A DNA stretch of 64,000 nucleotides, from assembly GCF_021043375.1 (NCBI RefSeq), contig NZ_JAJNDV010000005.1, positions 62,001 through 126,000 on the forward strand. Reading direction: 5' to 3'. Origin of the DNA: Sphingomonas sp. IC-56 (GTDB lineage: Bacteria > Pseudomonadota > Alphaproteobacteria > Sphingomonadales > Sphingomonadaceae). The first letter of the stretch is position 1, and each line of letters opens with the position of its first letter. Made by a program: the position numbers and the translations under genes. Positions 16,592 through 25,365 of this stretch are shown piece after piece. The notes beneath the pieces were generated by a model. That model was not told the origin of the DNA. It ran no database searches and saw only the letters and a list, made by a program, of their open reading frames with translations.

Positions 16592-16931
16592 TCCGGGCCG
16601 GTAGCCTGAAATCGTCGCTTTGCCTATCCTCGCGTCTCCCGACCGCTTGGCGATCAGGGCCGGAGGAAGAAGTGTTGGTCCACGCGAAGGCGCGAAGAAG
16701 GTAAGAGGTTCGCGCAGAGGCGCGGAGGCGCGGAGGAGTGCAAGCCTGCCGCGTCAGCGGCCCTCAACAACCAGCGCTGCCAAACATGATAGCCGCTGAC
16801 GCGGCACGTGCAGGAGCCCCGCACCACCTTCTCTGCGCCTCCGCGCCTCTGCGCGAACCTCTCTCTTCTAAAAGCTTCGCGTCTTCGCGCCTTCGCGTGA
16901 AACCCGCTTATCCCCTGCGGGCGCCCGCAGG
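16592..16931. other. Intergenic gap of 340 bases dominated by a long inverted repeat
   Basis: Between crcB and the lipoprotein gene. Apart from about 90 bases of crcB leader, it is filled by the family C inverted repeat at 16681-16899. No coding region or RNA gene was recognised. Confidence 0.6.
16681..16899. repeat. Long nested inverted repeat (family C)
   Basis: The outer arms CACGCGAAGGCGCGAAG... and ...CTTCGCGCCTTCGCGTG, and GGTTCGCGCAGAGGCGCGGAG / CTCCGCGCCTCTGCGCGAACC, are reverse complements with a few mismatches. Nested inside is a perfect 13-base pair of arms: GCCGCGTCAGCGG at 16748-16760 and CCGCTGACGCGGC at 16793-16805. Each outer arm is also a quasi-direct repeat of GCG(A)AGG-like units. 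Distinct from families A and B. Confidence 0.87.
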
Positions 16932-17660
16932 TCAGATGCCGTTACTCGCGACCATGTCGATGTCGGTGCCGCCATCGTTGCGGCTGGTCATGAACAGCAC
17001 ATAGGCCGCGTCATCGCGTGCGCGGGTACCGCCCAGGATGTGCTGCTTGCCGTCCACCTGATGCTCGGCGCTGTACCCGCCGCGCTTGGCCTTGGTGTAA
17101 TACCAGTCGAGCAGCAGCTCCATGGGCTGCGCGGTGGAGAAGGTGACGACGCGCAGCGCGCATTTGCCGCCCTGATTGCCCGCCGCCTCAATCACGCGGG
17201 CCTGCGGGAACAGCGGCAGGTCGGCGGGCAGGCGTGTGGCCCACCGTGCCGAATAGTTCAGCGCCGACGCGCACTGGCTGGTGCGCGCATTCTTCTGGCG
17301 CGAAGCCAGGCCGTCCAGCGTGATGCTGTCGCGGGCGGCGGCGCATTGCGGGCAGTCCTTGCCCGCGGCAGTCGCCGGCGGTGCCTTCATCAGTCCGCTC
17401 GTGTCGATCTTGTCGCGGTTGGTGGCGATCGCGTCGCTCGGCACCATGCCCGAATAGGGCTGTGGTGCGGGGCGCAGTGCGTCCTTGTTCGACATCTGCG
17501 TCAGCTGCGGATCGACCATGATCTGCTCCTGGAGCGCGCTGGTGATCGCCGGATCGGCGATGTTGCCCAGTTCGCTGTCGTTGACCGGCGCAGGCTCGTC
17601 CTTCTTCCCGCACGCGGCGAGCATCAGGGGCAGGGCAAGCAGAAGGGCAGGGCGAAGCAT
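16932..17660 (-). CDS. Putative lipoprotein of unknown function, 242 aa
   Basis: Not recognised. The ATG at 17660 gives MLRPALLLALPLMLAACGKK, a type II signal peptide with lipobox LAAC. A linker follows (residues about 25-100), then a Cys pair (DCPQCAAARD) and a second half with LPLFPQARVIEAAG, KCALRVVTFSTAQPMELLLDWYYTKAKRGGYSAE and a strand-rich end (DDAAYVLFMTSRN). The second half has the look of a domain that measures a periplasmic ligand. Four cysteines could pair. Monocistronic; convergent with nothing close. Confidence 0.78.
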   Translation of the reverse strand: MLRPALLLALPLMLAACGKKDEPAPVNDSELGNIADPAITSALQEQIMVDPQLTQMSNKDALRPAPQPYSGMVPSDAIATNRDKIDTSGLMKAPPATAAGKDCPQCAAARDSITLDGLASRQKNARTSQCASALNYSARWATRLPADLPLFPQARVIEAAGNQGGKCALRVVTFSTAQPMELLLDWYYTKAKRGGYSAEHQVDGKQHILGGTRARDDAAYVLFMTSRNDGGTDIDMVASNGI

Positions 17661-17728
17661 CGCAAACGTTCCTTTAGGATGGGGCCATGCTGCCACAGCC
17701 ACGGTTAAGGAAGCGTTGGGTGTGTTGT

Positions 17729-18499
17729 TCAGGCGGCCATCGCCGAGGATCCGGCCGGCATGTAGATCTGCGGCAGCGTCCGCAGTTCGGGCCGCGCGAA
17801 CAGATAGCCCTGCTGGTAGCGCACGCCCAGCCTGACCAACGTCGCGAACTCGGCTTGCGTTTCCACGCCTTCCGCGATCACGGTGATATCGAGGCCCTGC
17901 ATCATCCGCATCACGCCTTCGACGATCATGCGCCGCGGCAGGCTGGTGTCGATGCCGCGGATCAACTCCATGTCCAGCTTGACCAGGTCAGTTTGCAGCC
18001 GCGCGAGCAGCCCCAGTCCGGCATGACCGGCGCCGAAATCGTCCAGCGCGGTGGCGAAGCCGAGCCGCTGATAGGCTTCGATGATCGATGCGACATGGCC
18101 GGTATCGACCATCTCCTCACCTTCGGTGAATTCAAAAATCAGCCGGTCGATGGGCAGCCCGGTCTTGCGCGCGGTCTTCAGCGTCAGCTGGATGCACGCA
18201 ACGGGGGAATATACTGCGTTGGGCAGGAAGTTGATCGACAGCCGCGCGTCGTTGTCCAACAGGCCCGCCGCCACGGCCTGTTCGATCGCGGCCACGCGGC
18301 ACTGCTGGTCGAACGCATAGCGGTTGGCCTTCGTCACGCGGCCCAGCACCTCGCCGGCGCTTTCCCCGTTCGCGCCACGCACCAGCGCCTCATAGGCAAA
18401 GGCGCGTCCGGTCTCCACGTCGACGATCGGCTGAAAGGCCATGGCCAGGCCGAAATCCTCGGCGCCCTCGCGGCAGCCCTGGCAACCTAGCTGTGTCAT
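17729..18499 (-). CDS. Stand-alone EAL-domain c-di-GMP phosphodiesterase, 256 aa
   Basis: Hydrolyses c-di-GMP to pGpG. The whole protein is an EAL domain with all catalytic residues in place: EALVRG (E), SINFLP (N), FEFTEGEE (E), ALDDFGAG (DD), LVKLDMELI (K), IAEGVETQ (E) and QQGYLFARP (Q). There is a short cysteine-bearing N-terminus (MTQLGCQGCREG) that could bind metal or sense redox. No membrane segment, no GGDEF or receiver domain. Predicted active; local signal unknown. Confidence 0.9.
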   Translation of the reverse strand: MTQLGCQGCREGAEDFGLAMAFQPIVDVETGRAFAYEALVRGANGESAGEVLGRVTKANRYAFDQQCRVAAIEQAVAAGLLDNDARLSINFLPNAVYSPVACIQLTLKTARKTGLPIDRLIFEFTEGEEMVDTGHVASIIEAYQRLGFATALDDFGAGHAGLGLLARLQTDLVKLDMELIRGIDTSLPRRMIVEGVMRMMQGLDITVIAEGVETQAEFATLVRLGVRYQQGYLFARPELRTLPQIYMPAGSSAMAA

Positions 18500-18565
18500 G
18501 CAGAACCCTTTCAGGTTCCACGATACGTACGAGCCGATAACAAAGTGTTGAGTATGCGCCGCTTG

Positions 18566-20431
18566 TCAGGCGGCAATCCCCTCCAGCGCCTCGCTCGCCG
18601 CCATCCACGCGGCTTCCGCAGCATCGATTCTATCGCTCAGCTCGGCGCGCCGCTTCATCAGGTCGGTCATGCTCAGCTTGGCAAGCGCGCCTTCCGCCGT
18701 GGAAGGATCGAACATTGCCCGCTCCACTGCGCTGCGCTGCTCGGTGAGCTTGCCCAGTTCCGCCTCCGCCGCCTTTGCCGCCTTGCGCAGCTCGGCTTCC
18801 TTCTCGCGCGCCTCGGTCGCGAGCCGGCGCGCTTCTTTCTTGTCCGCCTTGGACAGCTTGGGACCCGCGCCGTCCTTGCTCAGCACAAAGGCGATATAAT
18901 CGTCCAGCGAGCCGTCGAACTCCTTGGCCGTGCCCTGGTCGACCAGCACCAGCCGGTCGGCGGTCATTTCCAGCATATGCCGGTCGTGGCTGACCAGCAC
19001 GACGGTGCCGGTATATTCGTTGAGCGCCTGGATCAGCGCCTCGCGCGCGTCGACGTCCAAGTGGTTGGTCGGTTCGTCGAGGATCAGCATGTGCGGCGCG
19101 TCGCGGGTGATCAGCGCCAGCGCGAGCCGCGCGCGCTCGCCGCCCGACAGTTTTCCGACTTGGGTGGTCGCCTTCTGCCCGGAAAAGCCGAACCGCCCCA
19201 ATTGCCCGCGCACCGCGCCCTGCGTCGCGCCCTTCATCAGGGCGGTCATGTGCTCCAACGGGGTCTCGTCCCGGTCGAGTTCCTCGACCTGGTACTGGGT
19301 GAAATAGCCCACCCGCATCTTGCCGCTGGCGTTCATCTCCCCTTCCATCGGCGTCAACTGTGCCGCCAGCAGCCGGGCCAGCGTCGTCTTGCCGTTACCG
19401 TTGCGCCCCAGCAGCGCAACGCGGTCATCCGGATCGATGCGCAGGTTGAGCCGCTTGAGGATCGGCGTGGAATCGTAGCCGACGCTCGCCAGGTCCAGCG
19501 TGATCAGCGGCGGGCGCAACTCGTCGGGATTGGGGAAGTCGAAGCTGAGTGTCGGATCGTCGAGCAGCTCGGCGATCGGCTGCATCTTGGCCAGAGCCTT
19601 TTGTCGGCTCTGGGCCTGCTTCGCCGTCGAGGCACGCGCCGAATTCTTCGCGATATACGCCTGAAGATGCTCGCGCTGCGCCTGCTGCTTGGCGCGCGCC
19701 GAGGCAATCTGCGCCTGCCGCTCGGCGCGCTGGCGCTCGAACGCGTCATAGCCGCCGGGGTAAAGCGTCAGCTTGCCGCGATCGAGATGGAGGATGTGGT
19801 CGACGACGTTGTTGAGGAAGTCGCGCTCGTGGCTGACCAGCAGGATCGTCGCGGGATAGGACTTCAGGAAGTCCTCCAGCCACAGCACCGCTTCCAGGTC
19901 CAAGTGGTTGGAAGGCTCGTCGAGCAGCAGCATGTCGGGCTGCGAGAACAGCAAGGCGGCCAGCGCCACGCGCATCTTCCACCCGCCTGAAAAGCTGTCG
20001 AGCGGCCGGTGCTGCATGTCTTCGTCGAAGCCCAGGCCCACCAGGATCTGCGACGCGCGGCTCGGCGCGGTGTACGCGTCGATCGCCATCAACCGCTCAT
20101 AGACCTCGCCCAGCCGGTCGGGGTCCTGGCAGGTCTCGCTCTCGGCCATCAGCGTCGCGCGCTCGGTATCGGCCTCCAGCACCGTTTCGAACGGAGTCGC
20201 GTCGCCATGCGGCGCCTCCTGCGCGATATAGCCCAGCTTCGCGCCGCGCGGCATGTCGACGCTGCCAGTATCAGGCTCCAGCTGGCTGGCGATCACCTTG
20301 ACCAGAGTCGACTTGCCGGCCCCGTTGCGGCCGATCAGCCCGATGCGGCCCTTGGGCGGCAGCTTAGCGGTGGCATTGTCGATGATCGTGCGCCCGCCAA
20401 GGCGCACCGTGATGTCGGTCAGGTTGAGCAT
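18566..20431 (-). CDS. ABC-F family ATPase (translation factor type), 621 aa
   Basis: Soluble tandem ABC protein acting on ribosomes or in resistance. Two nucleotide-binding domains: Walker A GRNGAGKST near 34 and GRNGNGKTT near 338; signatures SFSGGWKMR and KLSGGERAR; Walker B DEPSNHLD and DEPTNHLD. The inter-domain linker is the long charged helix hairpin (ERQRAERQAQIASARAKQQA), and a C-terminal coiled coil follows (EKEAELRKAAKAAEAELGKL), as in YheS/Uup-like members. No membrane domain. Subfamily is not certain. Confidence 0.93.
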   Translation of the reverse strand: MLNLTDITVRLGGRTIIDNATAKLPPKGRIGLIGRNGAGKSTLVKVIASQLEPDTGSVDMPRGAKLGYIAQEAPHGDATPFETVLEADTERATLMAESETCQDPDRLGEVYERLMAIDAYTAPSRASQILVGLGFDEDMQHRPLDSFSGGWKMRVALAALLFSQPDMLLLDEPSNHLDLEAVLWLEDFLKSYPATILLVSHERDFLNNVVDHILHLDRGKLTLYPGGYDAFERQRAERQAQIASARAKQQAQREHLQAYIAKNSARASTAKQAQSRQKALAKMQPIAELLDDPTLSFDFPNPDELRPPLITLDLASVGYDSTPILKRLNLRIDPDDRVALLGRNGNGKTTLARLLAAQLTPMEGEMNASGKMRVGYFTQYQVEELDRDETPLEHMTALMKGATQGAVRGQLGRFGFSGQKATTQVGKLSGGERARLALALITRDAPHMLILDEPTNHLDVDAREALIQALNEYTGTVVLVSHDRHMLEMTADRLVLVDQGTAKEFDGSLDDYIAFVLSKDGAGPKLSKADKKEARRLATEAREKEAELRKAAKAAEAELGKLTEQRSAVERAMFDPSTAEGALAKLSMTDLMKRRAELSDRIDAAEAAWMAASEALEGIAA

Positions 20432-20480
20432 GGCCGCGCCCCTAGCAGGCCCAGCGCCTCAGCCCAAGCGCGGCATGCTT

Positions 20481-21989
20481 TCAATACCGATAGCGTAGCT
20501 CCGCCGTGCCGTTCGCCGGGATCACCGGCGACCAGGTGGGGACGCCATCGACCACCGCCAGCGGCTCGCCCTCGCTGACGATTGTGCCCCCTGCTTGCGC
20601 GATCGGGAACTCCGCGGCGACAGGAAAGGGGTTGGCGTTGGTGACGCTCAGCACCACCAGCCTGTCCGGCAGCACCGCCTGCTCCACCATCACCTGGCTG
20701 CTCACGCCCGCGCCCAGCCGCAGCGTCTCGCCCACCGCGCGGTCGGTCATGTTGCCCAGTCCGAGCAATAGCCGCTGGTTGCCGCGAGGTGCATACAGCG
20801 CCGTATCTCCGGCAGGCAGCGGCACGCCAAGCCCGGCATCCTTCTCGTTCCGGAGCGCCAGCACGATGTCGGTCGGCGCCGCCTCGATTTTCTGGCCCGG
20901 ATAGATGATCTTCCGATAGCGCCGTTCGAACGGCACTCGCGCTTGCGACAGCAAGGCCAACTGCTTCTGCGCGCGCGAGGATACCGTGACGCGCTCCGGC
21001 ACGCGGTACAGCTTCAGGTCCCCCAGATCCTCGGGCGGTGGCGGCGGTGCCGGTGGCGCGGGCGGCGCCGGCGGCGAGAACGCTGCCGTCATCATTGGCG
21101 GGGCCATCCTTGATCCCGTCACCACGATCTCGTCGGCTTCTTCGAAGCGTTGCTCGCGCAGGTCGGAGGTGGTGGTGCCCTGTGGAAAGCACACCAGCCG
21201 CAGCGCCGCCACCGCGCGCTCAACCGGCTGCGTCCAGATCCGGTTCAACCTACCGGCCACCGCCTGCACTTGCGCCCCGGCAAAGGTCTCGGGGTTGGCG
21301 TTGGCCAGCGTCAGCCAGGCGAACAGGTCGAAGCTCCCCCCATCCGGCGCCATCGTCGCGACATAGCTCGCCCGCCAATCAAAGCCCGAGGACAGATAGG
21401 TGAGCGTCACCGTCACCGTCTGCGCCCGCGCGCTGGTGGTGGTGACGCTGAGCACCGGCTTCGCGGAAAGACCCGCCGGCAATTCGCCGAAGCTCAGCTT
21501 CTCGGGCAATCCCGAGCACCGCAGCGCCTCGATCCCGCTCCCGGTTTGCAGGATCACGCCGGGGGAGGGGCCGGCGACGATCGTTGCTTCCTCGCTCACC
21601 TGCCGCCCGGTCGCCTTTTCGGTACGGGTGAGGGTAACTTGGCGCCCCAGCGTGCCATCCACCAGCGAAGCGGGGGACAGCAGCCGCGCGTCGCGGTTCT
21701 TCTCGATCGTGCCGCCGGGCAGCCCCTCGACGACCGCGCTCACCGGTACGATCCCCTCCGCCACGCCCTCGAAGCGCACCACGGAGGTCCCGCGCGGCAG
21801 CTTCACCCGCCGCGTCTCGGTCACCATCGCGAAACCGCGCAGGTTGTGCAGATCGATGGTGCCGCCGCCATTTGGCGCGCGGTACACGGTCAGCGAGACG
21901 CGCTCAGGCGCTGGCGACGTGACGGTCTGCGCCTGGGCGCTTCCCGCCACGCCGGCGGCAGTCAGCGCCTTAAGAACCAGCCGCCACAT
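20481..21989 (-). CDS. Exported DUF4139-type protein (second of pair), 502 aa
   Basis: Secreted protein of unknown role; signal peptide MWRLVLKALTAAGVAGSAQAQ. The N-terminal part (RVKLPRGTSVVRFEGVAEGI) and C-terminal beta-rich part (YLSSGFDWRASYVATM) follow the DUF4139/mucoidy inhibitor A-like layout. Between them lies a TonB-plug-like box DEIVVTGSRM and a proline tract. The ATG at 21989 lies two bases after the stop of the paralogue upstream, so the two form an operon. No enzymatic residues are evident. Confidence 0.8.
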   Translation of the reverse strand: MWRLVLKALTAAGVAGSAQAQTVTSPAPERVSLTVYRAPNGGGTIDLHNLRGFAMVTETRRVKLPRGTSVVRFEGVAEGIVPVSAVVEGLPGGTIEKNRDARLLSPASLVDGTLGRQVTLTRTEKATGRQVSEEATIVAGPSPGVILQTGSGIEALRCSGLPEKLSFGELPAGLSAKPVLSVTTTSARAQTVTVTLTYLSSGFDWRASYVATMAPDGGSFDLFAWLTLANANPETFAGAQVQAVAGRLNRIWTQPVERAVAALRLVCFPQGTTTSDLREQRFEEADEIVVTGSRMAPPMMTAAFSPPAPPAPPAPPPPPEDLGDLKLYRVPERVTVSSRAQKQLALLSQARVPFERRYRKIIYPGQKIEAAPTDIVLALRNEKDAGLGVPLPAGDTALYAPRGNQRLLLGLGNMTDRAVGETLRLGAGVSSQVMVEQAVLPDRLVVLSVTNANPFPVAAEFPIAQAGGTIVSEGEPLAVVDGVPTWSPVIPANGTAELRYRY

Positions 21990-21991
21990 GA

Positions 21992-23407
21992 TCAGAAGCG
22001 CGTGTCGAACGTCGCGGTGACCACCGCCTCCCCATTGGCCGGCACCGGCACCTGCCACGTCATCGTGCCGGCGTCGGTGCGCTCGCCCTTGCGGCTTTCC
22101 TCCAGCACGCGCGTGTCGGCCCATTGCAGCCCGCTCTGCACCAGATCGACGCTCACTGGCCGCGACCGCGCATTGGTAAGGCGATAGCGCATCTGCGTGC
22201 GCCAGCGATCACCGCCAAGCCGCGTGCGCGATACGGTGGTCGACTGGACCTTCACGTCAAAGGCATCGCCGGTCGGCAGCGCAATGGTGGAGCCCTGCGG
22301 CGTGTGCTCGATCCGGTTCTCGCCGGTGAATTGCGGCTGTCCGCGCGCATCGCGGACATAGACGCGCACCACGCCCGCCGGCAGCGCATCGCCGAGACCT
22401 GCCGCACCCGAATTGGCGAAGCGCAGGACCGACTGGGCACTGCGCGGCTCGTTCGAGCTCCCCAGCCAGTTGTTCTCGAAACGATAGCCCGCGTTCGCCG
22501 AAACGCCCTTGGCGTCCAGGAAGCTCACCTGCTTGGTCTGCTTGTCCGCGATCGTCGTGCGCTCGGCCAGCGGATACAAATAGAAGTCGCCCAGCTGTTC
22601 GCGCGCCGCCGTCTCGGTGCCCGGTGCCATGCGGGTGATCACTCGGACGCGTCGCGGATATCCGTTGTTCATGCCATCGGCACTGCCGACCTCGCCCGCG
22701 ACCAGCAGCGTCTTGGCGTTGTTGAAGGTCGTGCCGCTGGTATTACGCAGCGTCACCCATCCCTGCACGTCGATCCTGCCGTTCTTGTCGTCGAACAGCG
22801 CGACATAGTCCGCGCTCCATCCCAACCCGCGGCTCAGATACGACAGCGCCGCCGGCCGCGCGCCCGCACGGTTGCTCGCCAGCGTCACCGAGAGCGTCGG
22901 CCGCGCGCGCAGCGACTCCGGCACCTTGTCGAACACCGCGCGCACCGGCAGCCCGTCGTCACGCAGCACTTCGATGCGCCCGTCAATGTCCAGCACTACG
23001 CCGCCATTCACCGCCAGGACCCGCGCCCGCTCGCGGGTTTCCGCGCCCGTCGCCGGGTTGGTGCGCACCAGCGTGATCGTCTCGCCCACGGCATTCTGCA
23101 TCAGGCTGGTCGGGCTCAGCAGGTCATAGTCGAAATTCTGCTCGACAATGGCGGCATCGGGAACGGCCAGCGACACCGTCTCGGGGCGGATCGCCGCGCT
23201 CACATCGGGAAAGCTCTGCCGCACCCGTCCATTGGCCAGGGTCAGCGTGCGCACATCCTGCACCAGCGCGACATCGTTGTTGTAGATGGTGACCGACACA
23301 TCGCCCTGGGCAGAGCCTGCCCCCGGGGTGGCGGGCGCTTCCTGCGCCATTGCGCCCAGCGGCAGCAACAGCGCCGCACAGGCACCCATCTGAAAGGCCG
23401 CTCGCAT
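21992..23407 (-). CDS. Exported DUF4139-type protein (first of pair), 471 aa
   Basis: Paralogue of the gene that follows it. Signal peptide from MRAAFQMGACAALLLPLGAMAQ at 23407. It shares the order VSVTIYNNDVALVQDVRTLTL, then a DYDLLSPTSLMQNAVGETITL region, YLSRGLGWSADYVAL and the C-terminal VPVPANGEAVVTATF ending (compare VIPANGTAELRYRY in the paralogue). Beta-strand-rich, no TM after the signal. It diverges from the exported catalase gene. Confidence 0.8.
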   Translation of the reverse strand: MRAAFQMGACAALLLPLGAMAQEAPATPGAGSAQGDVSVTIYNNDVALVQDVRTLTLANGRVRQSFPDVSAAIRPETVSLAVPDAAIVEQNFDYDLLSPTSLMQNAVGETITLVRTNPATGAETRERARVLAVNGGVVLDIDGRIEVLRDDGLPVRAVFDKVPESLRARPTLSVTLASNRAGARPAALSYLSRGLGWSADYVALFDDKNGRIDVQGWVTLRNTSGTTFNNAKTLLVAGEVGSADGMNNGYPRRVRVITRMAPGTETAAREQLGDFYLYPLAERTTIADKQTKQVSFLDAKGVSANAGYRFENNWLGSSNEPRSAQSVLRFANSGAAGLGDALPAGVVRVYVRDARGQPQFTGENRIEHTPQGSTIALPTGDAFDVKVQSTTVSRTRLGGDRWRTQMRYRLTNARSRPVSVDLVQSGLQWADTRVLEESRKGERTDAGTMTWQVPVPANGEAVVTATFDTRF

Positions 23408-23490
23408 CGATCTTCCCCTATTATTGCGCCGATCATGCACGGCCACGCGGCCGCCCGCAACGCTCTCGCACTTCGTTACCCACGCGAATC

Positions 23491-23505
23491 CGATCAGTCT
23501 GATCG
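23491..23505. promoter_or_regulatory. Palindrome upstream of exported catalase gene
   Basis: CGATCAG-T-CTGATCG is a perfect 15-base palindrome about 100 bases before the catalase start, in the 196-base divergent gap. It could be an operator for a dimeric regulator. It is not a match to the usual OxyR spacing. Inferred only. Confidence 0.35.
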
Positions 23506-23603
23506 CGATTGCCCGTTTCGCTTCGACGACGCCCTGCGCCACACGGCCGCCCCGAGCCACGGCGCCACTCGCGCCGGCTCCAGCAGAATAAAGGGTTCAG
23601 TAC

Positions 23604-25295
23604 ATGAAGTTCACCACCGATCGGCGAGCGCGCCTTCTGGCGAGCGCGGGCCTCGCCCTGTTGGCCACGCCGGCGCTCGCGCAAAGCGATGCGCGCGACA
23701 CCCACGCCGCCAGCCGCATGCAGACCGCCGCGGCACCGACTGTCCCCGAACAGCCCGTCCTGTCGCAGCCCGGCGTTCCCGGTACGGTCGCGACCAGTGG
23801 CAACGGCACCCCGGCCACCGCTCCCCAGTTCACCCGCGACAACGGCGCCCCGATCGGCGAGAACCGCCATTCCAAGGCTGTCGGCGACATGGGTCCCGTC
23901 CTGCTCGAGGACGCGCATTTGATCGAAAAGCTCGCCCGCTTCGACCGTGAGCGCGTGCCCGAGCGTGTCGTCCATGCCCGCGGCACCGGCGCACATGGCG
24001 TGTTCCGCGCCACTGCCGACATCTCGGATATCACCCAGGCATCGCTGTTCGTGCCGGGCAAGGAAACCCCGGTCTTCGTGCGCTTCTCCACCGTGATCCA
24101 CGGGCTGCACAGCCCGGAAACGATGCGCGACCCGCACGGCTTCGCGACCAAGTTCTACACCGATCAGGGCAATTGGGATCTGGTCGGCAACAACCTGCCG
24201 GTCTTCTTCATCCGAGACGCGATCCAGTTCCCGGACATGATCCACGCGCTCAAGCCCTCGCCGGTCACCAACAAGCAGGACCCGAACCGGATCTTCGACT
24301 TCTTTTCGAAGACGCCCGAGGCGACCAACATGATCACGCAGGTCTGGACCAACCTGGGCACGCCCGCCTCCTATCGCACGATGGACGGCAACGGCGTCCA
24401 CGCGTTCAAGCTGGTGAATGCGCAAGGCAAGACCATCTTCGCCAAGTTCCGCTGGATCAGCCACCAGGGTGTCAAGAACCTGAACGGCGATCAGGTCGCA
24501 AAGGCGAACTTCAACTTCCTGACCGACGATTTGTACGGCCAGATCGGCGCCGGCAATCACCCCAAGTGGGACCTGATGGTGCAGACCATGTCGGCCGATC
24601 AGTTCGCTGCGCTGAACTACAATCCGTTCGACGATACCAAGGAATGGCTGAACGTGCCGTTCAAGAAGATCGGCGAGATGACCTTGAACAAGGTCCCCGA
24701 CAACTTCTTCGAATGGACCGAGCAGTCGGCCTTCGCACCGTCGAACATGGTGCGCGGCATCGAGCCGTCGCCCGACCGCATGCTCCAGGGTCGGCTCTTC
24801 TCCTATGCCGACACCCAGCGCTATCGCATCGGCGCGAACGCCATGAGCCTGCCGGTCAACCGCCCGCGCGTGGCGGTGGTGAACAACAACCAGGACGGGC
24901 AGCTCAACGTGTCGGGCCGCTTGGCGGACGTGAACTACTTCCCCGCGGACACCGCGCCCAAGGCGACGGCCGCGCAGTTCCGCAACTCGACCTATCAGGT
25001 CTCGGGCGTGGTGGACTCCAAACCGATCGCAAAGACCAACAACTTCGAGCAGGCGGGCATCTTCTACCGCTCGCTCAAGCCACAGGACAAGGCGGACCTG
25101 ATCAAGAACCTGTCCGGCGACCTGGGCCAGGTCACGTCGCCGCGAGTGAAGACGATCATGGTCTCCTACTTCTACCAGGCAGACAAGGACTATGGCACGC
25201 GCCTCGCCAAGGCAGTGAACGTGCCCATGACCGAAGTCACCAAGGCGGCCGCCGAATACCGCGCCGCTTATCCTGACCAGTTCGGGGCGAACTAA
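23604..25295 (+). CDS. Exported monofunctional catalase, 563 aa
   Basis: Haem catalase predicted to be periplasmic because of a signal peptide (MKFTTDRRARLLASAGLALLATPALAQ). Clade signatures: distal His124 in RVVHARGTGAHG, the Asn in VGNNLPVFFIRDAIQFPD, and proximal Tyr401 in RLFSYADTQRYRIG. A linker of about 50 residues separates the signal from the core. The neighbour downstream is an ankyrin protein, matching katB-ankB of Pseudomonas aeruginosa, so katB-like. Full length; no missing key residue seen. Confidence 0.93.
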   Translation: MKFTTDRRARLLASAGLALLATPALAQSDARDTHAASRMQTAAAPTVPEQPVLSQPGVPGTVATSGNGTPATAPQFTRDNGAPIGENRHSKAVGDMGPVLLEDAHLIEKLARFDRERVPERVVHARGTGAHGVFRATADISDITQASLFVPGKETPVFVRFSTVIHGLHSPETMRDPHGFATKFYTDQGNWDLVGNNLPVFFIRDAIQFPDMIHALKPSPVTNKQDPNRIFDFFSKTPEATNMITQVWTNLGTPASYRTMDGNGVHAFKLVNAQGKTIFAKFRWISHQGVKNLNGDQVAKANFNFLTDDLYGQIGAGNHPKWDLMVQTMSADQFAALNYNPFDDTKEWLNVPFKKIGEMTLNKVPDNFFEWTEQSAFAPSNMVRGIEPSPDRMLQGRLFSYADTQRYRIGANAMSLPVNRPRVAVVNNNQDGQLNVSGRLADVNYFPADTAPKATAAQFRNSTYQVSGVVDSKPIAKTNNFEQAGIFYRSLKPQDKADLIKNLSGDLGQVTSPRVKTIMVSYFYQADKDYGTRLAKAVNVPMTEVTKAAAEYRAAYPDQFGAN

Positions 25296-25365
25296 TCGCC
25301 CCGGGGCCTCGGCGCATGCCCCCTCTAGTGTGCCGAGGCCCATATTCTTCCAAAGGACTATTCCA

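Noticed and set aside
16592..16680. Fluoride riboswitch upstream of crcB
   Set aside because: No recognisable aptamer pattern in the short leader; looked for because of crcB.
23433..25343. Long minus-strand ORF of 636 codons opposite the catalase
   Set aside because: It mirrors the catalase gene; high GC third positions make antisense frames open. No family motif and no ribosome binding site.
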